The position numbers and the translations under genes were made by a program. From assembly GCA_001560915.1 (NCBI GenBank), contig CP014214.1:744001-808000 (forward strand): DNA of 64,000 bases. The letters are read 5' to 3'. Source of the DNA: a methanogenic archaeon ISO4-H5 (GTDB lineage Archaea; Thermoplasmatota; Thermoplasmata; Methanomassiliicoccales; Methanomethylophilaceae). Under the pieces are notes generated by a model. The model did not search any database, was not told where the DNA came from, and saw only the letters and a list, made by a program, of their open reading frames with translations. Shown piece by piece: positions 14,997-22,334 of the stretch (positions are counted from its first letter, which is position 1; every line of letters starts with the position of its first letter).

Positions 14997-15040
14997 CCCT
15001 GTCCCCCCGGGATAGAAGGGTAATATACAATTATAATACG
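14997..15040. promoter_or_regulatory. CsoR gene promoter with G/C-tract operator-like element
   Basis: CCCTGTCCCCCCGGGATAGAAGGG (14997-15020, here split by eye into C-tract and G-tract halves) lies directly before a TATA-like TTATAATA (15031-15038). CsoR-family sites typically combine a G-tract with a quasi-dyad, so autoregulation is plausible. This is pattern resemblance only. Confidence 0.35.
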
Positions 15041-15088
15041 ATTGGCAATATCGATAGACTCATATTGTTCGTAATAAATCCGTGTTCT

Positions 15089-15361
15089 ATGAAACAATGC
15101 ATGGATTCGGAAAATCTTCACAGGCGTCTCAAGAAGATCTCGGGGCAGATTGCTGCACTCGACCGTATGATTGATGAGGATATTCCCTGCGAAGAGATTC
15201 TTATCCAGATAAATGCCGTCAAGAAGGCCATCCACAAGGTCGGTCAGATCGTTCTCGTGGGGCATGTCAACCACTGTGTGAAGGATGGCATCGAATGCGG
15301 AGATTCAGAAAAGACGCTGGATGCTTTCGCAAAGGTCCTCGATCAGTATTCCAAAATCTGA
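15089..15361 (+). CDS. CsoR/FrmR-family metal- or thiol-sensing repressor
   Basis: A 90-residue all-helical DNA-binding sensor (DUF156). LHRRLKKISGQIAALDRMI is the family's first helix. The ligand positions appear as C in DEDIPCEEI and H/C in GHVNHC, the arrangement used for Cu(I) or for disulfide/persulfide sensing. The family represses efflux or detoxification genes and releases DNA on ligand binding. No copper ATPase or formaldehyde gene is adjacent, so the target is unknown and may be remote or its own promoter. ATG 15089 is preferred over upstream in-frame starts because a TATA box lies about 55 nt before it. Confidence 0.85.
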   Translation: MKQCMDSENLHRRLKKISGQIAALDRMIDEDIPCEEILIQINAVKKAIHKVGQIVLVGHVNHCVKDGIECGDSEKTLDAFAKVLDQYSKI

Positions 15362-15419
15362 ATCAGGTATTGTTTCATTCATTTTCTCCAGGGCGGTAAT
15401 CTCTGAGCGATGAGAAGTA

Positions 15420-15525
15420 ATTGGGCCGGCGGTAAACGGATCGACAAAACCCACCGGCCCGTGAACATCCGCCGAAATGTCACTCTCAGAACTGCACTAG
15501 ATTCCCGGCGAATCTTCTGAGTACC
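15420..15525 (+). ncRNA. Structured non-coding segment between csoR and the CPBP gene
   Basis: GGGCCGG (15423-15429) pairs with CCGGCCC (15454-15460), and CGGAT (15437-15441) pairs with ATCCG (15467-15471) in interleaved order, a pseudoknot. It is followed by a nested hairpin CTCAGAA/TTCTGAG (15485-15491 with 15515-15521) containing GATTC/GAATC. No ORF is visible. It could be the 3' UTR and terminator of csoR or an independent RNA. The rest of the 315-bp gap holds the palindrome at 15549 and an AT-rich promoter before the CPBP gene. Confidence 0.4.
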
Positions 15526-15548
15526 CTATCCTCATGGCAGTATTTAAT

Positions 15549-15564
15549 TTTAGGTATTCCTAAA
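15549..15564. promoter_or_regulatory. DtxR/IdeR-like palindrome next to a TATA-like sequence
   Basis: TTTAGGTATTCCTAAA is a perfect dyad (TTTAGG/CCTAAA) directly after TATTTAAT (15541-15548). Its half-site resembles the TTAGG...CCTAA boxes bound by DtxR-family iron or manganese repressors. A site just downstream of a TATA box is a typical repressor position. The controlled transcript is unclear: the CPBP gene starts 114 nt later and seems to have its own AT-rich promoter. Confidence 0.4.
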
Positions 15565-15677
15565 TAACCTTTGACGAACAAACCGAGTCGGTTCAGATGC
15601 AATCTCTGTATTCTTCCGCTCGTGCTAGGTGCAGATTAGTGTCAATCAATAAATTCCATTAACACCTGTTACAGAGC

Positions 15678-16583
15678 ATGAGCCGGTTCGACCTCAGGGA
15701 TCCCAACAATAAACTGTACGTTCTCTGTACTTTCATCGGTGTCGCCATAATTTTGGCCGCGACCGCAGTATCGGTGATCTATTTCATAGAGGAAGCGCCG
15801 TCTCAGTTCCATACTCTGTATGAGGGCTCAGAACCTCCTGGAGCCGGGATGCCTATCGCCTGCGGAATAATCTATTTCGTGTGTCTGGCACTTCTCATAA
15901 AGGACATCCGCAAACGCTTGAACGGATGCCCCTCGGAAGAGAAGGATGCACGTTTCATGAGAGCGCCGCTGAGCAAGGCAGGCATCCTTTTCGCCGTCAC
16001 CTGTTTCACAACTTTGACGGTGATTGCAATATCCCACGTCATTGGCGAGGAGATCACACAGAGCTTCCTCGATGAGTACAGCACCTATGCCATGATGGCG
16101 ATGATGATATGTGCCGGACCTGAGGAGGAGATACTTACCAGAGCAATCTGCATAGGTCTGCCCGTATTCATCGTATGTGCGATCAAGGGTAGGGGAAGGT
16201 TCAAGGATGTCCTGGGCGGTTTCGGCATGAGCAAGGTCGCCTTTGTCTTCCTTGTGATCTCCGCGGTGATATTCGGGCTTCTCCATCTTGAAGGCTGGAG
16301 CATAATGAAGTTCCCGGACACTTTCATCAGCGGTATGCTGTTCGGCTACGTCTATATCCAATACGGTCTGCACGCAACCATCGTCATGCATTCGGCCTTC
16401 GACATGCTGGCCACTTTCGACATGATCTGCGAAGGAACCGGCACGGTCCCGATAATAATCATGGCCGCAGCCGGTGCAATCCTGCTGGTAAGATCGCTGC
16501 TGAAGATCAGGGAGTATCTTCCCGAGAATCTCCTGCACGAGCGCTTCGAAGGATCAGTTCTGGAGCAGTGGGAGAGGGAGTGA
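15678..16583 (+). CDS. CPBP-family intramembrane metalloprotease
   Basis: A 301-residue polytopic membrane protein (about eight segments). The Abi/CPBP signature motifs are in order: EEEILTR near 148, FGLLH near 195, and HATIVMHSAFD near 230. They supply the glutamates and histidines of the in-membrane metal site. Eukaryotic Rce1 cleaves prenylated CaaX proteins; prokaryotic members act in peptide maturation or bacteriocin immunity, with most substrates unknown. ATG 15678 follows an AT-rich CAATAAATT at about 25 nt, suggesting a leaderless mRNA. Confidence 0.85.
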   Translation: MSRFDLRDPNNKLYVLCTFIGVAIILAATAVSVIYFIEEAPSQFHTLYEGSEPPGAGMPIACGIIYFVCLALLIKDIRKRLNGCPSEEKDARFMRAPLSKAGILFAVTCFTTLTVIAISHVIGEEITQSFLDEYSTYAMMAMMICAGPEEEILTRAICIGLPVFIVCAIKGRGRFKDVLGGFGMSKVAFVFLVISAVIFGLLHLEGWSIMKFPDTFISGMLFGYVYIQYGLHATIVMHSAFDMLATFDMICEGTGTVPIIIMAAAGAILLVRSLLKIREYLPENLLHERFEGSVLEQWERE

Positions 16584-16590
16584 TTCCCTC

Positions 16591-17196
16591 TCATTCATCG
16601 GGACTGAAACTGCCCTTCTCCCTGGCTCTGCTGAGCTTGGCATCCACGGTGCAGTACATGCCCCTCGCGCCTTCTGAGTCGCAGCAATACTCCACCGAGT
16701 TCTCCCTGCTGATTCCAATCCTGCCGGCTTCCTTGGCGACGTCTATGTTGGCACCGAGGAAGAGGAAGTCCCAGCCGTTCTCTTTCTGACGGTCGATGAG
16801 GTTCTTCACGTTGGCATAGGTGTACTCTTGGCTGGAGTTCTCGCAGCCGTCGGTGATGATTACAACAAGGGTCGTCTTCACTTTCTCATCATCATTCTCC
16901 TGTCTGCGGCGGATGCGGTCGACGGTGATTCCCACTGCATCGAGAAGGGCGGTGCAACCGCCTACACAGTACTGTTTCCTGGTCATCTTGTTAACTTCAC
17001 CTATGTCCACCCTGTCATGGACAGTTTCGAGTTCGGTGCTGAACAATATGGTGGAGACTATGGTCCTGCCCTTTTCCTTCTTCTGTTTGGAGATTACGGA
17101 GTTGAATCCCCCGATGGTGTCCGATTCCAGGCCGGACATGGATCCGCTCCTGTCGATGATAAAGACAAGTTCGGTGATATCGTGATTTGTTTCCAT
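16591..17196 (-). CDS. von Willebrand factor A domain protein (TerY-like)
   Basis: A 201-residue single-domain vWA protein without a signal peptide. A complete MIDAS metal site is visible: DRSGSMSG near 13-20, the Thr in GGCTALLDA, and the Asp in ITDGCENS. TerY-type cytoplasmic vWA proteins mediate protein-protein contacts, often in stress or phosphorylation modules, but no such partner is adjacent. Start at 17196 has GGTGAT upstream; the longer in-frame extension to 17385 is not protein-like. It converges on the CPBP gene with only 7 bp between stops. Confidence 0.87.
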   Translation of the reverse strand: METNHDITELVFIIDRSGSMSGLESDTIGGFNSVISKQKKEKGRTIVSTILFSTELETVHDRVDIGEVNKMTRKQYCVGGCTALLDAVGITVDRIRRRQENDDEKVKTTLVVIITDGCENSSQEYTYANVKNLIDRQKENGWDFLFLGANIDVAKEAGRIGISRENSVEYCCDSEGARGMYCTVDAKLSRAREKGSFSPDE

Positions 17197-17415
17197 GGAT
17201 ATCACCAGCAGAAGTGAGGATATCAATCTACAGAAGTTAGTGATGTTAGTAACGCAGTTGAGGCCGATTCTGAAGCGGTACGTCTTTCCGCCGAGTCGGT
17301 AATGCCTCACATGCGAAAGATAGAGCTCTTTGAATTCCGAAGCGTGGGTTAGCCTTACAAATTCTCTACTGCCGGAGAACAACAATCAGAAGAACTTGTG
17401 AATAGAGAAGTTGCA

Positions 17416-17435
17416 CCTGCCGGTTGTCCGGCAGG
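17416..17435. terminator. Strong GC hairpin
   Basis: CCTGCCGG-TTGT-CCGGCAGG is a perfect 8-bp hairpin located 36 nt after the stop of the small minus-strand gene at 17471-17566. It is probably that gene's terminator, although a poly-U run is not evident. Confidence 0.4.
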
Positions 17436-17470
17436 GGTCGGGTTTGCGATCACGGATGTTGGTTCGCGAC

Positions 17471-17566
17471 TCAGTGTTTCTTCGTCTGCTTACCGGTCTC
17501 GGTCGCATTCTGATGGGCGGCTTTGGCCAAAGAGGCAGCATGGCGTTCTTTCGCATGCTTTCCCAT
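17471..17566 (-). CDS. Candidate 31-residue basic peptide, leaderless
   Basis: The frame MGKHAKERHAASLAKAAHQN... ends in KQTKKH and a TGA: a basic, alanine/histidine-rich peptide. A TATATAT element at 17588-17596 lies about 25 nt upstream of this ATG, which predicts transcription starting at or very near the start codon. The in-frame ATG at 17590 would lie inside the TATA box. The remaining bases of the 475-bp gap (17197-17671) show nothing else. No family recognised. Confidence 0.4.
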   Translation of the reverse strand: MGKHAKERHAASLAKAAHQNATETGKQTKKH

Positions 17567-17671
17567 GTTTGTAGAGATGGCGTTCCTCATATATACGGTC
17601 TTCTTAACAGATGTTGTTTTCTGTAAAACTCACGGGCTCACCATTATATCTGCATATGCAGGTAACCAACC

Positions 17672-18601
17672 ATGAACGATACGGCGAAGGTTGCCCTGAC
17701 CATTGTGGGGACGATGGTACTGCTCATCGTCGATATGCTCCTGCTTATATACACAGATATGTCAATAAGTCTGTTCTGGGTCATCATTGTAATCGCCATC
17801 GTTCTGCCGCTATTCCCGTTGGTTTTCGTCAGAGGTTCGTCCGCTGAGCTTAACCTGCTATCGATGAAGGTGAAGGCACCTTTTGTGAATCTCGATATCG
17901 CCTATTCCGATATCCAGAGCCTGGAGCTGAGGACAAAGTTCAGCCCGGGTGTGAGGATCTGGGGGTACGGACTCATCCACAAGGGTTCGGGTCATTTCGA
18001 CAACAGGGAGTTCGGAACATACACCTTCTCCGGAGACACCAGAATTCCCGCGTTCATCGTTGTCAAGTATGCAGGGAACAATGTTCTTGTCTTCAATACC
18101 GTGGACGAGGAGCGCACCCGTGCAATCTACGAGTCGCTGAAGAATTCCTCGGGCAAGTCGGGATCGGAGGTTTACGAGGGTCCTGCACTGCCGAAGTCGC
18201 ACCGCAGCGTATACGTCGGGATAGCCGCCGTAGGAATCATCGCGGTGGTGGCCATAGTGATCTTCGCAGTATTCGGTATGGGGCACGTCACTGCCACCCT
18301 GGAGAACGATCATCTCCATGTGGATGCCGTGATGGTGAACGAGAACATCGCCTATACCGACATCACTGATGTCGAGCTGTGTGAGAATATGGATTACGGT
18401 TCACGTGTCGCCGGTTTAGGTGGTAGTGATTACCTCAGTGGCAAGTTCAAGAATTCTGAATTCGGAACCTATCGGTTGGCCGTGCATAAGAATGTCTCCG
18501 AATGTATTTTGGTAAAGTATTCCGGCGGGGTGCTGGTGTTCAACCTCGGAAGCAATGCGGAGACAGAAACGTTCCTTGCAGACCTGTCGGCCCGTTGTTG
18601 A
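17672..18601 (+). CDS. Membrane protein with duplicated PH-like domain
   Basis: A 309-residue protein built as two similar halves. Each has hydrophobic helices (about residues 8-55, and 182-205) followed by a bacterial-PH-like beta domain. The duplication shows in NREFGTYTFSGDTRIPAFIVV...LVFN and NSEFGTYRLAVHKNVSECILV...LVFN. The beta domains probably sit on one membrane face. Bacterial PH-domain membrane proteins (DUF304/PH_10 class) have few known functions. No operon partner is evident; the homocysteine genes start 156 nt later with their own promoter. Confidence 0.6.
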   Translation: MNDTAKVALTIVGTMVLLIVDMLLLIYTDMSISLFWVIIVIAIVLPLFPLVFVRGSSAELNLLSMKVKAPFVNLDIAYSDIQSLELRTKFSPGVRIWGYGLIHKGSGHFDNREFGTYTFSGDTRIPAFIVVKYAGNNVLVFNTVDEERTRAIYESLKNSSGKSGSEVYEGPALPKSHRSVYVGIAAVGIIAVVAIVIFAVFGMGHVTATLENDHLHVDAVMVNENIAYTDITDVELCENMDYGSRVAGLGGSDYLSGKFKNSEFGTYRLAVHKNVSECILVKYSGGVLVFNLGSNAETETFLADLSARC

Positions 18602-18709
18602 ATCCCAACAATCCATGCCGGCGGGGAATATCCGTTGGCTGCATCAGATGCAATAAATTATTCATATTTGAATATAAAATGTATTAAAATATTAATTTTC
18701 AAATGTGGG

Positions 18710-18719
18710 TTTATATACT
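18710..18719 (+). promoter_or_regulatory. TATA box of the homocysteine operon
   Basis: TTTATATACT in an AT-rich stretch, about 40-48 nt before the ATG at 18758. Confidence 0.6.
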
Positions 18720-18757
18720 ATTCCGTCTTCGTTTCATTATTAGTTCCTGTTAAATGG

Positions 18758-19930
18758 ATGTCCACTTGGGATGGTACGTTGTCTAAGTCCTACGAAGAGA
18801 TCAATGAGAAAATAAGGTCCAAGAAAGCCGTCGTTTACACCGCCGAAGAGATCATGGAAGTGGTGGAGAAGAAAGGCATCGAAAGGGCAGCTGAAGAGGT
18901 CGATGTAGTCACTACCGGAACCTTCGGGGCTATGTGCTCCTCCGGTGCGTTCCTCAACTTCGGTCACGCCACTCCGCCGATCAGGATGACTGATATCCGC
19001 CTCAACGATGTTCCTGTTGACGGCGGTCTCGCAGCCGTAGACACCTACGTAGGTGCGACCTCTCTGACGGAAAAGCCTGCCGGGGGATACGGCGGAGCAC
19101 ACGTCATAGAGGACCTCGTCGCTGGAAAATCCGTACATCTCCATGCATGGGGCCCTGGTACTGACTGTTACGTCAGGAAGGACATAGACACCAACATCAC
19201 CCTGGAAGACATCAACGAAGCCTATCTTTACAATCCAAGGAACTGTTACCAGAATTACGGCATAGCGACCAACAGCTCCGGAAGGACGCTCTATACCTAC
19301 ATGGGAAAGCTCCTTCCCCGGATGAAGAACGCCACCTTCAGTTCCGCCGGACAGCTGTCCCCGCTTCTCAACGACCCCCATCTGGAAACCATCGGCATGG
19401 GAACCCATATCTTCCTCGCGGGAGGAGAGGGTTATGTCACCTGGCAGGGTACACAGTTCAAGACCAACGTCGAAGAGGTCAACGGCGTCCCCATCGGAGG
19501 GGCCAGGACCCTGGCGCTGGTCGGAGATATGAAGCAGATGAATGCCAAATACCTCCGCGGACTGGACATCACCGGATACGGGATCTCCCTTGCTATCGGT
19601 GTCGGAATACCCATTCCCATCCTCAACAAGGATATCCTGAAGAGGTGCTGCATCTCCGATGACCAGATTTACGCCCAGCTCACGGATTACAGCCTGCCTG
19701 CAGGAAGGAAGGAAATGGCCCGCTATACATACGCTGAACTCAGGTCTGGGTCTATAGAATACGAAGGAAAGAAAATCAGGACCTCGTCCCTCTCGTCATA
19801 CCACGGTGCGAGAGCGGTGGCAGGTGAGCTCAAGTCATGGATCGAGAACGGAGAGTTCCAGCTGAACAGACCCGTTATGCAGTTCCCTAAGACAGCCAAG
19901 CTAAAAAGCCTGGTAGAGGATTGGATGTGA
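18758..19930 (+). CDS. L-aspartate semialdehyde sulfurtransferase (DUF39 homocysteine biosynthesis protein)
   Basis: A 390-residue DUF39 protein of the MA1821 type, which with its NIL-ferredoxin partner converts aspartate semialdehyde to homocysteine in methanogens. Recognisable blocks are TTGTFGAMCSSGAFLNFGH with its reactive-cysteine region, HLHAWGPGTDCYVRK, and GVGIPIPILNKDILKRC. Its stop overlaps the start of the ferredoxin gene (ATG at 19930), and that gene in turn overlaps the UPF0280 gene. This gives the complete three-gene set known from methanogens. ATG 18758 is chosen because the sequence upstream is AT-rich promoter DNA with a TATA box; the open frame back to 18635 is not protein-like. 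Confidence 0.92.
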   Translation: MSTWDGTLSKSYEEINEKIRSKKAVVYTAEEIMEVVEKKGIERAAEEVDVVTTGTFGAMCSSGAFLNFGHATPPIRMTDIRLNDVPVDGGLAAVDTYVGATSLTEKPAGGYGGAHVIEDLVAGKSVHLHAWGPGTDCYVRKDIDTNITLEDINEAYLYNPRNCYQNYGIATNSSGRTLYTYMGKLLPRMKNATFSSAGQLSPLLNDPHLETIGMGTHIFLAGGEGYVTWQGTQFKTNVEEVNGVPIGGARTLALVGDMKQMNAKYLRGLDITGYGISLAIGVGIPIPILNKDILKRCCISDDQIYAQLTDYSLPAGRKEMARYTYAELRSGSIEYEGKKIRTSSLSSYHGARAVAGELKSWIENGEFQLNRPVMQFPKTAKLKSLVEDWM

Positions 19931-20337
19931 TGCAGATGGAGAAGAAATTCAAGATCACCTACAATGAGTCCAATGTGCAGGGTTCTGTCGCATACATCCT
20001 CGTGAAGGAATTCGACCTCACCCCCAATGTACTCAAGGCCAACATCTCCGGCGACGGCAGCGGAATCATGATCCTGAGCGTCATCGGGGATGAGACTACA
20101 ATCGACAAGGCGATGGAACGCATCAAGGAATGCGGATACTCGGTATGTTCGGTCATGGACCACATACACAAGGACGAGGAGAAATGCTGGTCCTGCGGTG
20201 CATGTGTATCGGTATGTCCTACCAAATCCATCGTTGTGGACGAGGATTACAGGGTCGTAGTGAACTACAGTTCCTGCATCGCCTGCGGTTCATGTATCGA
20301 CGCCTGTTCGGTTAAGGCGCTCAGATTAGTGATATGA
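19930..20337 (+). CDS. NIL-domain di-[4Fe-4S] ferredoxin of homocysteine biosynthesis
   Basis: A 135-residue partner of the DUF39 protein (MA1822 type). Residues about 1-72 form a NIL ligand-binding domain (FKITYNESNVQGSVAYILVK), followed by two ferredoxin cluster motifs: CWSCGACVSVCP and CIACGSCIDAC. It is thought to deliver electrons for reductive sulfur transfer. ATG 19930 overlaps the upstream TGA and is preferred to the TTG at 19921. Its own stop overlaps the next ATG (20334), so the three products are probably made together. Confidence 0.92.
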   Translation: MQMEKKFKITYNESNVQGSVAYILVKEFDLTPNVLKANISGDGSGIMILSVIGDETTIDKAMERIKECGYSVCSVMDHIHKDEEKCWSCGACVSVCPTKSIVVDEDYRVVVNYSSCIACGSCIDACSVKALRLVI

Positions 20338-21026
20338 GAACCTTTTTCAGAGTGAAAGAGACCTGTGCCACGATAATCTGCGACGAGAATCTCATCCGTG
20401 TTGCACAGGAAGCGATCTTTGAAGCAAGAGCAATCATCGAGAGGAAGATAGCGGACGATTCATTTTTCGGAGTAACCTACGAACCTCTGCCCCCGGAGAG
20501 TTCGGACCATCCGCTGATTCGGAGGATGTGCGAAGCATCCGTCTTGGCAGGAGTCGGGCCGATGGCGGGTGTGGCAGGCGCAGTGGCTGAATTCGCAGTC
20601 GGGAAACTGGTGGAGGCGGGTGCGAAGGAGGCGGTCGTGGAGAACGGCGGTGACATCGCTCTGTATTCTCCCAAAGGGCGTCCCGTGGGCATTTTTGCCG
20701 ATCATCCTGTATTCCGGGACCTGGCATTCGATGTCGCTTCGGATAGCGTGCTGGGTATATGCTCTTCATCCAGAAAGATCGGTCCGTCCGTATCCCTGGG
20801 AGAGAGCAATATCTCCACCGTCGTATCGGACAATGTGGTCCTGGCTGATTGCTGCGCCACCGCACTCGGAAACATGGTCAAGGGGGAAGAGAATCTAGCC
20901 GAGAGCTGTGAGAAGATAGGCAGTATCGAGGGTGTCAGAGGATGTATGGCCTGCTGCGGCGGCAAGATCGCTGTGTACGGGGATCTTCCCGAAATGATAA
21001 AAGCCGACATCAGCAGAGTTCTCTAA
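20334..21026 (+). CDS. UPF0280 family protein, homocysteine pathway
   Basis: A 230-residue ApbE-related UPF0280 protein (COG2122, MA1715 type), with GVGPMAGVAGAVAEFAVGKL, VENGGDIAL and VADCCATALGN-like motifs typical of the family. In methanogens it is genetically linked to the DUF39/NIL-ferredoxin route, possibly in flavin or sulfide handling. It overlaps the ferredoxin gene by 4 bp and ends the operon (TAA), 23 bp before the convergent TPR-like gene. Confidence 0.9.
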   Translation: MRTFFRVKETCATIICDENLIRVAQEAIFEARAIIERKIADDSFFGVTYEPLPPESSDHPLIRRMCEASVLAGVGPMAGVAGAVAEFAVGKLVEAGAKEAVVENGGDIALYSPKGRPVGIFADHPVFRDLAFDVASDSVLGICSSSRKIGPSVSLGESNISTVVSDNVVLADCCATALGNMVKGEENLAESCEKIGSIEGVRGCMACCGGKIAVYGDLPEMIKADISRVL

Positions 21027-21048
21027 GGCTTGGAAAACGATGACCGTT

Positions 21049-21441
21049 TCATCCGATACGCGAACGGATGTACTCTATCTGGGCCTGGGTGTCAGGCATG
21101 CCGAGCTCCAGCTCGATCATGGCCATCTGACCGTAGTTGATAGCTGCGTTCAGGTCCCCCTGGTTGTATTTGAGGCGGAAGAGGTTGAACAATACCTGTC
21201 CGCGGATGCTCCTGCAGCGGGGGTCGTTGCTGTAGCCGAGAGCTTCCAGGAGGTAACGTTCGCCTCCGACGTAGTCCTTCACATTCAGGAACGCATAGAC
21301 GCAGTAGAGACACAGCGCAGCCTTGTCCTGGATGATGTTCCCGATGTCGGCGCAGGCCTCGGCATAAAGACGTTCGACCTCTGCCAAATCCCTTCTGGCA
21401 GAAGCTGCTTTAATTGCCTCCATAGCTGTCTTCGCGTCCAT
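21049..21441 (-). CDS. Small TPR-like helical protein
   Basis: A 130-residue helical protein with alternating A/L/Y spacing of tetratricopeptide-type helix pairs (RDLAEVERLYAEACADIG, then GQVLFNLFRLKYNQGDLNAA). No catalytic motif. It lies 50 nt downstream of dapB in the same direction and may be co-transcribed, but no functional link is evident. Confidence 0.65.
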   Translation of the reverse strand: MDAKTAMEAIKAASARRDLAEVERLYAEACADIGNIIQDKAALCLYCVYAFLNVKDYVGGERYLLEALGYSNDPRCRSIRGQVLFNLFRLKYNQGDLNAAINYGQMAMIELELGMPDTQAQIEYIRSRIG

Positions 21442-21491
21442 CGGTTACACCTAGTGATAAAAGGTGGGGCCGGAGCCCCTTGAAAATGATT

Positions 21492-22292
21492 TCAGGAGAG
21501 AACGTCGGCCATCTCGTAGACGACGCCCTTCTTCTGCTTGCAGACCCACTGTGCTGCGAGCACTGCTCCGCCGACGAAGATCTCCCTGGAGTGTGCCTGG
21601 TGGCGGATCTCGATGCGCTCGGAGTTGCCGATGAACATGACGGTGTGGTCTCCGACGATGTCTCCACCCCTTACTGCGTGGATTCCGATCTCCTTGCCCC
21701 TGGGACATACTCCTTCGCGTCCGTAGACGAACTCCTTGCCGCCCATTTCCTTGCTGATGATCTCGGCGACGGTCATGGCGGTTCCGCTGGGAGCGTCCTT
21801 CTTCTGGTTGTGGTGGGCCTCGATGATCTCGACGTCATAATCGTTGCCGAGGAGACCTGCAGCTTCCCTGCAGAGCTTCATGAAGGTTCCCACTCCGATG
21901 GAGTAGTTGGAGCTGATGACCGCTGCAACGTTGTTCTTGACGACCTCGTTGGTGATCATGGTCTTGTCCTCTGCGGTAAGGCCGGTGGTTCCGATGATGA
22001 GGTTGACTCCGCACTTAGCCGCGATAGGGGCGTTGACGACGGTTGCCTTGGCGATGGTGAAGTCGATGTAAACGTCAGCCTTGGATTCCTTCAGGATCTT
22101 CTCGAGGTCCTTGGAGTCGGAGACAGGGACTCCGATCTTGCCGATACCTGCGACTTCTCCGATGTCCTCTCCGATCTTAACGAGGTCGAAGGCCGCTGCA
22201 ACGGTGATTCCTTCAGTGGATATGATGCGCTTGACGAGCATAGAACCCATCCTTCCGCATGCTCCGACCAGAGCTGCTCTGATTTCTGCCAT
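21492..22292 (-). CDS. dapB: 4-hydroxy-tetrahydrodipicolinate reductase
   Basis: NAD(P)H-dependent reductase of the diaminopimelate/lysine pathway, 266 residues, the usual length. The Rossmann GACGRMG is at 10-16, the substrate-side EAHHNQKKDAPSGTA block and the HAVRGGDIVGDH segment follow. It draws on aspartate semialdehyde, the same branch point used by the homocysteine operon next door. A strong TATA box (22320-22327) gives it an independent promoter inside the end of the folC-like gene. Confidence 0.95.
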   Translation of the reverse strand: MAEIRAALVGACGRMGSMLVKRIISTEGITVAAAFDLVKIGEDIGEVAGIGKIGVPVSDSKDLEKILKESKADVYIDFTIAKATVVNAPIAAKCGVNLIIGTTGLTAEDKTMITNEVVKNNVAAVISSNYSIGVGTFMKLCREAAGLLGNDYDVEIIEAHHNQKKDAPSGTAMTVAEIISKEMGGKEFVYGREGVCPRGKEIGIHAVRGGDIVGDHTVMFIGNSERIEIRHQAHSREIFVGGAVLAAQWVCKQKKGVVYEMADVLS

Positions 22293-22319
22293 AATTATCG
22301 GTATGCGATTAGAGAGAGC

Positions 22320-22327
22320 CTATATAA
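22320..22327 (-). promoter_or_regulatory. TATA box of dapB
   Basis: On the minus strand TTATATAG sits about 30 nt before the dapB ATG, predicting a leader of only a few nucleotides. It lies just upstream of the gene, in the gap after the folC-like stop. Confidence 0.6.
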
Positions 22328-22334
22328 GGGGTTG

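Noticed and set aside
14930-15274. Minus-strand frame opposite csoR
   Set aside because: Shadow of the CsoR coding sequence; the plus-strand product has clear family motifs.
17411-17626. 71-codon plus-strand frame
   Set aside because: It crosses the strong hairpin, has no promoter or ribosome site, and opposes the better-supported small minus-strand gene.
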